NCBI GenBank assembly: GCA_948470475.1
Contig: OX419346.1
Location: 742,651 to 806,650, forward strand
DNA from: Galaxea fascicularis
Lineage: Eukaryota; Cnidaria; Anthozoa; Scleractinia; Euphylliidae
Length of the DNA: 64,000 nt
Reading direction: 5' to 3'
Positions 33,847 to 46,500 of this stretch are shown here, piece after piece. Below the pieces are notes generated by a model that worked only from the letters and a program-made list of their open reading frames with translations, made no database searches and was not told the DNA's origin. The translations under genes and the position numbers were made by a program. Every line of letters begins with the position of its first letter. Position 1 is the stretch's first letter.

Positions 33847-34448
33847 GAGGGCGTTTCGGAGTTGCGCAGGGAACTGGGGCGAGTTTCAAATTTGAAGTAA
33901 TCGATAAATTGACACCATCACATGAAAGATATCTTTGCGATTGGTCATTTCACCAAGTTTGATTCTTTTAGGTTGAACAGAGACCAAGTTATGGACTTTA
34001 AAACATGGTTCGGAATCCATACAAACGTCTCTAATTTTGAGGCTGCGTCCGCTAAAACCATATAAATTCAGTTTTCTGACAACTGTAAAATCCCGTCATC
34101 AACCTACTGTTTGGAAATAACTGGGGTGAAAATCAATATGTTTGCCAATTTTTAAGGATACCAAAGAAATCGTAAAAAAAAATACAGAGTTTATATGGTT
34201 TGGGGGGACGCTGTCACAAAATAAGAGACATTTGTATGGATTTTGACAGGAGCCATAAATATTTATGGCTCCTGATTTTGAACTATGTTTCAAGGTCCAT
34301 AACTGACTTGGTCTCTGTTCAACCTAAAAGAACCAAACTTGGTGAAATGACCAATCGCAAAGATATCTTTCATGTAATGGTGTCAATTTATCGATTACTT
34401 CAAATTTGAAACTCGCCCCAGTTCCCTGCGCAATTCCGAAACGGCCTA
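33847..34448. mobile_element. Large fold-back element next to the gene B 3' end
   Basis: Arms at about 33847-34040 and 34245-34448 are inverted copies. GTTTCGGAGTTGCGCAGGGA at the left matches the inverted CCTGCGCAATTCCGAAAC at the right, and AGATATCTTTGCGATTGGTC pairs with its inverse. The spacer contains a perfect palindrome. It ends about 135 bp from the gene B stop. Confidence 0.8.
34247..34274. repeat. Perfect 28-bp palindrome
   Basis: CAGGAGCCATAAAT followed directly by its reverse complement, with no spacer. It lies within the fold-back element. Confidence 0.9.
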
Positions 34449-34505
34449 TATAAACCAAATAGATTCCATTTGGCATTGCGCGTGTTCTCTGATAACGCTC
34501 GGAGG

Positions 34506-34527
34506 CAGGAGCCCATATGGGCTCCTG
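34506..34527. repeat. Perfect 22-bp palindrome
   Basis: CAGGAGCCCAT followed directly by its reverse complement. It shares the CAGGAGCC arm with the palindrome at 34247-34274 and lies 56 bp downstream of the gene B stop codon, probably in the 3' UTR. Confidence 0.9.
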
Positions 34528-34582
34528 TCGGAGGATATTCCATTAGTCCGACTTGCCTGACTTTGCATCAATAAGTCGCATT

Positions 34583-37500
34583 CTACTTGTGTCGGAAACT
34601 TCCCATGTAGTGAGGATTATATGGCGGGGCACTGGGACCAGCATAACCTCCCATAGACTGCTCATAACTGGGAGGTGCTGTGCCAAAGCTACTTGGCTGC
34701 ATAGCGATACCGGGCTCAGGTGGATACGGTGCAGCGTAGGGATGCCCTGGAGGTGGGTTATAAGACACGGCGCCTGGTGGAGGAGCGGAAACAGGCTGCA
34801 CCTCTGTCTGATGGCTGGTCTTGGGCACTCTGTGTTTCGTCTGACATTTTACCGCTATCAAGATGATCAAGATAACGATGACGATAAAAGCTACGACACC
34901 AATAACAATACCAGCGGTAGCTCCTCCCGACAGACCACCTTTATCACTGTCTTTATCGTCATCATCATTGATGTCCGTTGTAATGTTCCCGCTTCCTGGT
35001 GCTCTTGTACCTAAAGATTTAAATACCACATTCTATGTTAAAATTGTGTTCTCATGCAGCATTGTAAAGTGGCTTGAACGCTTGACAGTGTCTGTGGATA
35101 AAATCCTCGATAAAAATTGTTACAACTAGCAAAACCGAGTATAAATAAACAATAGTCTCCATTTTGCACGAAAATATGCTCGGATATTTGTCCGCTGACA
35201 ATATCTGTTCCGAGAAGCGAACAGTTTTCCGAGGAACTGATAATGTCCAAGGACAAATACCCGAGCATATTTTCAATGTCAAATAGAGACTACTGTGTTT
35301 ATCAAGGGCGTAGCTAGGGGGGCTCCTGGGGTACCCGTGACCCCCCTTTGTAAGCCTTTCTTAAGCAAACAACCTATAATGTTCAGGTGACAATCTGGTG
35401 AGTACCCTGTGTTTGACACAGTGTGACCCCACCCCTTTTGAAAAATCCTGGCTACGCCCATGGTGTTTATTGTCCTTCAAATAGTCGAGTCACTCCATTT
35501 AAGAGTTGGAACAATGGATATAGAACTCGTGAATTGCGTAAGAAATCTTGGTGCTTGGTTCGATTTCGATGTTGTCTACGGAAACTCATAGCAACAAAGT
35601 ATGCAGGTCTGGATCTTACTGTCTGCTTAACCTCAGAAGGATTAGAAAATACCTGTCACAAGGCTGTCTAGTAATTAACTGTTATCCATGCGTTTGTCAC
35701 AAGTCGGCTAGACTACTTCAATAGTTTCATGTATGGCCTCCCGCAGTGTCAAATTTTAAAATTACAGAGAGTACAGAACGCTGCTGCTCGCATTGCTCTT
35801 GACCTTAGTAAATTCTCCCATATAACTCCTGCACTGCGACCACATCACTGGCTGCCTGTCATAAAGCGAATTCAATTCAAGATCTTGCTGCTCACTTTCA
35901 AGGCTATTCACGGACTCTCTCCTCACTACATCAGTGAACTTATAACTGTCAAACCTAAATCTACCTACGGTCCCCGCTCAAACAACAGTACTCTGCTGCT
36001 ACCTCCTACACAGAAAATGCTGCCTAAGCTTGGTGCTCGCTCCTCTGCAACTGTTGCCCCTGCGCTTTGGAACAAACTGCCTGCTGACATTAGAAATGTT
36101 GCTTCCTTAAATTGTTTTAAGAAATCAATCAAGACCGTTCTTTTTAACGAGTCACTTTAAATTTAATTTTTACTTTATCTCCATTCAAAATTGTGTTTAA
36201 TTTTAAAAGACACTTCCAAGTTATGAAGTATATTTTGGAATCTAGTAATTATTTCCAACAATTTATGGTAGACTTGATGTTAGAGTGGAGTTTCCCTTTA
36301 ACAAAAATATTGTATACATAATACTGAATAAGGACAACTAAAGAAGTGAGCAAAGTATAACGACAGGCATCCCTTTACCTTAGAGACAAAATTATCTTTT
36401 TTTGAAATTTGAGAAAATAGAGACACTTACGTTCAGTTTACGTTTTATCATTGTTGTACTGAGTCTGCTACTAACCTTCCTTGCCTCCGTAACATGAATT
36501 AATATCCGCGCAGTATTTTTTATCAAGTGGAGCGTCGTATTTATCCCTAATACACCAGTAACAACCCACGACTCCATCGCACGAATCTGAATCCAGCTTT
36601 TTGTTACACTCAGGATCAAAGCACTTCTTTAAACCTTTTACGGGTGGGTCGTTCACTTCTTCAGACGAAACAACTGGGGCTGGCACGGGACAAATAGAAA
36701 CTCTAAAAAGGAAGAGTAATGATGATTTGTTGCAAATTCGAAAATGATTTGAAACCAGGGGTTTATCATAACTTATTCAAGAACTCATTAATAATTCATG
36801 AAGGAAATACAAAAGAAATTAATTAATGAGTGTCTTTATATCTGATATAGACACGGCTAAATTTAAAAGCCGATTCTATCCGGAAAAATGATAATAAACT
36901 AAACGATTATTCTACAAATGAATAGATCTACCACAAACGTTTTTGAAGCTATTCAAAAAACCCGCAGACGTGTCTTATTAGGTATATAAAAATACTCGGC
37001 GATGCCTCATGTTTTTAAACCCGAGAAAACACTGCTGCTCGGTTTTTAAACATTACATCTTGACTGATCAATATGAACGACGGCATGAATAGGCCATATT
37101 CGTATTCTCGGTATTGAACTGGATCTAGCATGAAGTGGAGGCTCTTGCGGGGGAATACATTTTCATATGAAAAGATTCCCCCGCAAGAGCCTCCACTTCA
37201 TGCTAGATCCAGTTCAATACCGAGAATACGAATATGGCCTATTATGTGTCATGTAATGACAATAAAATAGATCCACAGCGTGGCGCAAATGCAAGATAGT
37301 TTTCATAAATTATCATGTGGCTTGGTTAACGGTGCTCTCTCTAATAATGACATCGCTCTCATATTTCATATCGATGATGATTTTTTTACTGACGATTCCA
37401 GAATCAAGTGAGTTGTGTAAACCGAGTGAGTTGTGTTTAGTGAATGGTATAAATTCTCTAGCCATTCTCTTGATTGCTCCGAACGAAGTCATGATGCTAG

Positions 37501-40500
37501 TGGTCGTCTGCCGGTTAAGCCGTAATCGGTTATTGTCGGTGAAGATTGTAAGCAGTGATTGGTGCGATTCGATCCGCCATTTGATAGTCAAATGCGCGTA
37601 GGTGCTTTGTCAGTAAAACTAGTCGGTTATGTCGTTTGGTGGTGCCTGTTCCAAGTTAGTAAACCAAATTCCAGTGGGATACGTTGATAGTAGTGAGCTG
37701 TAGTCACTACAGCAAATAACGCATTCAACAGAGTTCCAGTCGATTATGTGACGGGTTTGTCTGTTGATGGTGTTCAGCAATGTTATCACTGATAGCAAGA
37801 TTTCTCGTTGCTTGTTATTGTTCAGTTAGCCTTACATTCAAATCTCTTACTTGCTGGCTGGAAATTCGTTCCTGCAATAGTGAAAGTCAAGTCTCGAGAT
37901 GCAAGGGCACTGACACGTCGAAACAGCCAAACCTCTTGCGCACGCTGTATTGCCATAGTTGCACGAGATGCAGGATTTTGATTGACAGAAGCTGTCATAT
38001 CTTTTGATCCCTGAAAGACGAATGCATAACAACAATTTCAGTACTTTAAACCGCCTAAATGCCCTGGTGCACTAACTAAATTGTGCCTAACAAAGTGGTA
38101 AGTGTTAACAAAAGTCTCGGTTGATACAAAGGTAGATCATAACAGATTTTCACCTAAAAACGCATTAGTCTCGGTCACGGGAGTAAGCTGGTACTGTCGA
38201 CACCGTAGGCCGCTGGTCAGTGTATTCACGCCTTGAAATGGAATTTCAAGCTCGTAAAAGTTCTCCACATCAATCTTCTCCAAATTTCTACACTGCCTTT
38301 TCTTTAAATGTCCTTTGTCCAGAAGATCCTGGGCTATGTCTCTTTCTTTCGCGGTGATGTGGACGTATTCAAGACTTCTTGCCGTGATGTCTGGTGACAG
38401 GAAATCTTTATGCATGATGAGAAATCCTGCTCCATTTAACACGAAACACTCGTAATTGCCGCTTCCACACTGAGGGTAGGTATCGGTCAGTAATCTGAAG
38501 GAAACACATGACTATTATTAGTGATCAACTTCTTCTTTCTCCTTACAGAGCCAGCAGCCATTAAATCAAACATGTTGGTCAAGTTAGTTATTTCTGCCTG
38601 TGAATGAACGCGCGCCTGAATCTTATTTTTCTTTTTATTTCGATGTGCCTGAAATGCATCACCGCTTCAATCTGTATTTTTTATCTCTCAAATATTTTTC
38701 TCTACCTTTATTTTAGCATTTCCTTTCTTCCCTTAACTCCTGGCCCACCTAGATCAGCCCTGCTACCTGCGGTGCCAGGTTAATGCGTCAAATTTCTAGT
38801 TTCAAATCAATTCATGAGTTCTGGGGTTTATATTGTCTTCTAAGTCAGGTAATTGCTCTGACCACGGCTTTTGATCTCTCAATAAATAAATTTTCGATTC
38901 TGTTATACGTGGAATGGAGCAAACTATTACATTGTACAGGAATTTTAAAACATACTTTTGAAAATAAGACAAAGGGAAGTCTGCACCCAGAACTCCAATG
39001 ATCTGATCTTCAGTGGTGTGCTGGTGCCTTGGCTCACCCCGATATATGGTGTGGGAGGCGGTTATTACCGCTCCTGTGCCAAATGCGTCTATATAAGGAG
39101 TGGACAGGGCTACCAATCCCGTGTTCCTCACCGCAGTGTGGTACCTAAAGAGAAAATAAGTAACCCTAGTCGTTTACGGACTGGCCCTCATGCACCATCC
39201 ATCGCACGAAAACAGACAAAGTCATGCGTTAAGGGTTTCATCTTTGATTCCAAACAAGCACGAGGAATAAATTAAGAATTAGACAAACAAAATTTACCTA
39301 CTGAACAAGACACATTGTGTGCAATATCTTAACAAGTATTTACCATGGCCTTTTCGTCGGGTCAAACGATTTAGCAATTATGGTTCCAGGAGTTATTCTA
39401 AAAACCCCATTGGACGAGCCAAAGTATCGCCACACGAGGTACTTTTCGTAGGCTGCCTTTTCTTGAAACCAGATTTTATCCACTGCACTGCTAGCTATCA
39501 CTGTGTCCCTTATGCCTGGTTTAAACCAAGGACCGGTCGCTCCTGGAGTTGTCATGAATGATTTGTAAGCGTTTACACGGAATAAGGTCTCGTCCAGACC
39601 AAGGTATCCGTATGGGTCTTGGAAGGCTTCGGCACCAAACTTCACAACAGTTGTATCTACAACAAGATCAAAAGATTGGTTCCTACAGTTGCTGTGATGG
39701 TCACGGACAAAGAGTAAAAGCTGAGGTTTGGTAATTTTGGATATCGATAAAAAAGTACATTGATCACCAAAAAGTAATTCGAGAGCCAATTAGCATTTCA
39801 CGCGAAAGAGGCTCGAAATTGCCACCTCCCAAAATACCCGTAGGGTACTCCTCGGAATCCGTGGTAAGGATGTGCCGCCCGGTTCTCCAATTCCTGACCC
39901 TATTTCAGACCATAATATGCTATTTTCCACACCCGTTTTCAGACCTGGCCTCTACAATCCAAACCCGTTTTAGTCAGACCTGACGTTGCGGTAACAAATT
40001 TTCTCACTAGCTTTGTTGTAGCATAATCAAGCTTCGCATCATTCTTGAAGTCAAGAATTGGTAAAATTCAGCTCAAATGAGATATTTTGGTAACTTCTCT
40101 TTCTCTATCATTCTTTCGGAGTTGAAAAGACAAATGCGTTTATTATGTGCGATTTTGTGGTTCCCCTGAAAACCATACCCGATTTAAGACCAGAATGGTC
40201 AAAATGCACACTCGTTATCAGACCAAAACGGCCCAAAAACCATAATACCCTTTGGGGCGGCACATACCTATATAGCACCTCCAAACCCTCGGGCCAAAAT
40301 AATCTCTTCGTGGGTCGCTAATTTCAGTTGTCAACTCCAATGATAAAAAACTTTCGTTTCTTCCCAATTTGGAAGAGCACTGTTGATCGACGACAAGCTC
40401 AGGCAGACGTTTCAAAATGTGAACAAGGAGTAGTTTAGGAGGGTTTTCATGGTATTGTATCACCACGGCTCGAAGATCTCTAGTACAGCTATTAAAGAAA

Positions 40501-43500
40501 TCCAAAACTGAAGTTGTCTACGAACAAAGTAATGAAAGGATAGCCCGCTCAATCTCGAAAACTTTTGCTTTTTCTATGTTGACGGTAATCAAGTTTTAAT
40601 GACTTCTTAGAGATTAAATCGGATATTTTTTCTTTTTATTCGTTCAATCAAAAATGTTCACCTTTAGAAGCATATCTTGAAAAGTGAACACATGGTTCAT
40701 CGGGCCTCACCAAGTCCAGACGGTGATACAGGAACTTAAAACCTGAACAATAAAACAAAGAAATGTCAGTGGTCCTCGCAGTTATATGTACACTACTTAA
40801 AGCCTGAAAAAAAATTAGGTTTGTGCTGGACTCCAACCCATGACCCCTGCAATACAGGTGAAGCGCTTTCAACCAACTAAGCTAACAAGCGAACTGGGAA
40901 ATGGTCATGATCATTTTGTGGGTTCGTTAAAAACCTGTGAATAGGTCAATGAGAATATTTAGCCTGCAGTGCAGGCGGATTTTGGCGGGGGCGAGTGGAT
41001 ATTCCCATCGGTTGTTCAGGCCGCCATCTTGAATTAGGAAAACAGTGGAGAGTTGGGGCGAGGTAACGAATCCAAAATGGCGGCTAGACACTCGGAAGAT
41101 GAAAACCACCAAAACCGCCCGCACTGCAGGCTAGAGAATATTTGAAATTATTTATATTTGAACTGTGGATGACAGAACGGAGATATAGGTGATCATCGCA
41201 GTTATGAACACTACGTGAGCAGCAACGAGCTTGAGAAAATTCAGGCTTTTGCGGGAGAGTCGAACCCCTGAAATCAATGTTTTTTTTCATACCTTGTTTT
41301 CACTGCTAACTGAGTAGTGTTCATAAGTGAGACAATCACTTACATCGTCATTACTTAATCTGCAGTATATGATTTCATATATTAATAATCACTTACAACA
41401 AAGAAATATATTTCCTAGGAAGTCATTTCGTTACAAGTCGATTCGCTGCACGGTAATGTTGCAAGAATTTGTCAAAACGTTTAGCGTGTTGCTTATTTCT
41501 TAGTGTAGCTGCTTGTTTTTATCTTCACGCTTGAAGAACGAAGAACAGACACATTCTTTTGCCGCTTGCACAAGCTTTCAATGCTGCAAATCGACTCGTA
41601 GCGAAACGACTTTGTAGCGAAACATCCCGACACCAGATTGCCGTGCAACAAGATACAGCTTTCCGGTGGCAGGTCTTCACCAGCCATGGTCCTCTTTGGT
41701 TTCAGTAGCTGCTCGCCTATCCTTTGCATATCCAGAACGTTTGGCGACAGAGGTGGTTGACATTGAGATAACAACTCGTTTTTCTTTTCACTTCAATATT
41801 TGTTTCCTTTTTGCAACAATTTCAACTTTTGAAATACTTGTAATAGTTTTCGTGTATCAATATAAAAGTAAAACAAAAACCAGCTACGACAGCCAATTTT
41901 TACTAAGACCAGGTTCCTATCTGCATTCAGCTTCAAGCGCAAAATATATCAGTGCCATCAGGTTAAATAATGTACCTGAGGGAACAGCTAAGCTGGAGAG
42001 CAGCTCCTCCTTCTCTCCATCAGCCACAACAACTCCCACAGTAAAGTTGGTCTTATCAACCGGCATCCAGTAATAAGTTGATTTTAACTCTAGCACGGTA
42101 ACTCCGTCCTTAATTTGACCCCCTCGAGGAAGATAACGCTTGGATTTAAAGCTTGTTTGTCCAGATCCTCCCCTAATACAGTAGTAACAAATTCAAACAT
42201 GTTGGGGTAAGTTAACAATACAAATTAGCCTAATGCACAAGAGGCCGGGGTACACTCAGGGGCGATTAGTAAACGTTTAGCAAACGTAAGACACGCAAAA
42301 AACATTTGTTTCTGCCTTCAAAGCGTGATTCAGAGTGCAAAATTAAAACCAGCAATACAAAGATTTTGTTCCATACACAGACCACTGCAGTACAAAACTT
42401 ATTGGTATATCAGTGGGCCCCTGCTCAGGTCACACACTATCAGTATACAAAGTCAAATAAGGGTAAATTTAGCACACATACGTGTCATTTTCTCCCATGG
42501 ATCTCCTTAGTACTTACACTTTGATAGATTGAAACACTGTGTCGAAACCAGGCTCAGATTCCAAGGCAGTTATGTCCATAAAAATTGGGTCCACAAAAGC
42601 GTTAGAAGGGGCTGGAAGAAGCGGATGCATCATGGTTCGTCCGGAGCTATCAGCCATCCATGCATAACTTGATTGACCTTTCTGAAAGAAAGTCACATCT
42701 GACAGCAGATCTGCCATACTGATGTCTGTACCAACAACACCAATGAACTTTCCTCCGTGATAACATGGCAGCGTTATGGATGTTAACAGCCCTGGTAAAA
42801 TTTACAAAAACGCTTTGGGTGAGTTACTGCATAAATAAAAACTGGAAAACCTTTATTCTGTGTTTCTTTGGCGTTCTGCCTTCAAAGCCGCCGCTGCGCA
42901 AGCGGTTTGTTTGCTTGTAAAGGCGACTCGATATTTCCAGCAAGTCACGTTACTACGGTAACCGAAAAAACCGCACATAACCACCTTTAACCACCGCCCA
43001 GTTAGCTCATCGGGTAAGAGCAACACGGACGTCCAGTGAGCCGCAAGTTGTACGATTAAATCCCAGATTGGACCACAAATCAGGGTCTTAAAGTAACTGA
43101 CAGGATCATGGTGGCTGTGAGTTCAATAACTGCCCCGGTTCAGACGATTGAATCGTTGGGGTGGCGTTGAGCCGTCGGACTTATCTCCTTCAACTTGACA
43201 CACAAACTCTCACTGGACGTAACATAACTCTGACCTGCATGGGTAGAGGCCGGGCGATCGGCAAATCACTTATCCCAAGGAGAAGTTATGATCCAAAGGA
43301 CTGTTGTGACCTCTTCTACAGTTACTACCTTACCTGTACCAAAGGCGTCGATGTAAGGAATGGATATGATTGGTTCATTGCGGAATGATTTCGTGGAGAA
43401 AAAGTCATAGTAGGTTGCCATGTCACTTCGTAGCTTTTCTTGGTTGTCAACAAAAGTAAATTTTCCAACCTTGAAGCAAAATCGATACACATAGCGAAGA

Positions 43501-46500
43501 GTTAGAAAAATTAAAATAAATTGTCAACATATAACTGATTTATTTCTTGCGAAACGTCAACGTTAGTTGAAGAAAGGTACGAGATTTGAACGAAATCCAT
43601 GACCCAAAAATCCAAAACTTGGACTGAAAGTGAAGTCCTTACTTTGACATCGGGTGCTGCCGCTACTCCTTGACCAGCTTGCTGAGCCATTTCAATGAGG
43701 ATTGCCAAGTTCATGAACATTCCATAAGTCAGTATTACCACCTCATTCATCAGCTCAGCATTCCTTGTTTTAATTGTTTCAATGATTGTCCTCTTATCAT
43801 CTCCGGGCTGACCATCCGTGAGAAAAAGAATGACTTTCCTCCTTGTAGAGCCTCCTTTAGAAGGTGTACCTTTGAATAGGTCGAAGGCGCGATTCAAAGC
43901 TTTGGAATATATGGTGCCTCCTTTTTGAAAAATAAAAAGAAGAGATAATAATTTGTGAGGCTTTACATAAAAAAAATAACATTTAATATGATGAACGAAC
44001 GATCGCGCACAGAAACAAACGACCGGGACGGACGCGAAGACGGGCAGACGGATGGACGGTCGGGTGGGTAGGTGGATGGATGAGTTGGTGGATGGGTGGG
44101 TGGGTGGGTGGATGGTTGGGTGGGTGGGTGGGTAGGTGATTAGAAGGGTGGAGATAGAAAGAACAACGCATTTGAAAGTAAAGGGGGTAGTTTCTAAAGA
44201 AACTGTGGTGCTGAGTCAGTGGGGGAGTTGTACAAAAAAATTTAGTTTGGCAAGATTTCTGCACAGCCCCATACGTTAATTTATACATGCATTTTATGAC
44301 TCAAACTGTATTTGTTTCGGAGCAGGGTTAGTATGACAGTGATGCATGTATAATTAATTTATGGGGCTGTGTGGAGGAATTATGGGCTGTGTGTGGTTTA
44401 TATAGCGGAGATGGAGCTATGATATTGTTGGTAACATGGACATGCGAGAAACAGGAATACATTAATGCATTTGGAAGTAGAAGGTCTCACCATCAGCATG
44501 AATAGAATCGACGTAACTTTCCAAGTACTTGATGTTAATAGGTGTGGCGTCAGCTAAATATTGACTGTGGCATCCTCTTCCATCGCCATCCTGTTCAACT
44601 GGCGTTTCAGGGTCGTTGCTAAATTGAACCACTCCAATCTATTGGGAAACAAAACAGTTGGTGTTAACAGTGTAAACAACTATAGTTATTGACCAAACGT
44701 AACATGCACACCTAGTTCAGTCGAAGGCAGTGAGTACTGTTCTGATCGGTATCACTCTTAGCAACAGCTAAATAAAAGGAACAGCCAATAGCCTCTCATA
44801 AACGTCGGGACATGACTGGAATGTAGGTTTCTCGGGTCTATTTTATTCCGCTAAGCCGCGTTAGTCATATCTTAAATTTGGTAAATTGTTTATTGCCTCC
44901 CTCCCCCGCGTAAAATCAAATTCGGTGTTCTCTTTCACCTCCGCAAACTAGCCCAAAATGGTATTTAAAATCAAAGAAAACCTGGATTTGCAAGTTTTCA
45001 CAGATTATAGATCCCCGAATAAGTTCTTACCTTGGTAAGAAGCCTGCAAGAAAAAAAAAACTGGGTACCTACCCTATCTCTTGGGTTCATTGTTCTAAGA
45101 ACAGTTTTTGCAGCTTCCTTCGCAAGTTTTAATCTTGTACCAGACATGGATCCACTGCGGTCAATCACAAGCACGACATCTTTAGGCTCTGGTGTGGCTG
45201 TTTCCACATAAAAAGGTCGGAAACGGGGATCATAAGACGCGCAGTCTGATTTATCTTCAAACGCTGGGAAGTTCGCATACATGCCTTGTTCAGAGGCGAA
45301 ATATTGCCACTTTATCCCAGGATACCTTTGGGAATTCGTTTTCATTTCAGTCACAACCTCATCTGCTATATGGGTTGGGTTGGACGAGGCGCTCTTCGAT
45401 ACTTTGACGCAAATACGCGTGAGGTCAATTTTTGAGCGAAATCTTGAATCGTATTCCAGTCCACTTGAATGTTTGACGCTGCAGCATTCTGTCGGGCTGC
45501 TAGAGGGAGGTGTAGCCCAAGACTTTTCTACGGCTTCTTTGAGCCTTTTAACCACGCCAAACTTTTCTTTAAACTTCGCGGAGATGTCGTGTGCTAAGGG
45601 TATGATCACTGTACTGCCGTCGACCGGACTCTCGGTGAACTGTAACTTGTCAAAGGCCTCCTTGATGGAAATATTATAGATGTTATTTGGATTAGTTGGC
45701 AAGATAAACCAACACCGGGTCACTGGTTTTAATAGACAACATTTTTCAGCATTTTTTAGCAGATAAAGGTTCGAACTTGACAAAAATCATGGTTTTGACC
45801 TTTAGTGTCATCAGCCAGCTGAGAAAACTCGTTTGCAAAATCACTAAATTTCAGCTTGCTCCGCGATTATGTTTATATTGCCGCATGTAGCGGTCTACTA
45901 TTCAAATTATTTAACTCAGTTCAAACCACTTGAATCTCTCACATCTCGTAAAGAAAAGGTTTGTCTAGCTTGCTATGCAATTTTTTTTGTAAAATATCCT
46001 TCTTGCTTTGCACTGATCGGTTAAAAAACATAAATAATCACGCCGAATTTCGGGCATACCTGGGTGCCTTTTGGTCAAAATTTTTCTTGCAGTGCTAAGC
46101 AATTAAAAGCAAGAACCAAAATAATTGCGTTTTTGTTACGTTGGCATAAAGACCTTTCACCACACAGGAAAATCAGGTGATTTTATTTTTCGGACCGGAA
46201 CCGACCGGTCCGCTTTTACAGAGACTGCCTCTTAAAAATCTAAGAGTTCGTTAAAGGAGACAATTTTTATAGATATTGTTGTTGTATTTATTGACTTTAG
46301 ACCGCCGACTTGCTAACATCGCGATATTCAGTCACACCAACGTTTTCACAAAGAAGACAGCACGACAAAAGCACCTTTTTTAAGGTGCCATATATAGTAA
46401 ATGGCTTATTTAGCTATCACGTAATTTTGCATAATGGGCCAGATTCGAACTAAAAAAGTCGGTTGCCGTTACTCAAAAACCGATCCCGAATATTTCCGCA

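Larger units (their letters stand above)
25279..34582. other. Long gene-free, repeat-rich region
   Basis: About 9.3 kb between the coiled-coil gene and the 3' end of gene B. I found no exon I can support. It holds a tandem duplication, several fold-back elements, a degenerate hammerhead motif, a duplicated 0.4-kb segment and two palindromes, listed separately. Short frames at 29501-29896 and 30631-30921 (minus) remain unexplained. Confidence 0.6.

Noticed and set aside
34553..35014. 153-codon plus-strand frame
   Set aside because: It is the antisense shadow of the last coding exon of gene B, which has clear membrane and tail features.
37313..37601. Overlapping frames of 92-94 codons on both strands
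   Set aside because: They lie within intron 12 of gene B beside the hairpin; neither has recognisable motifs.
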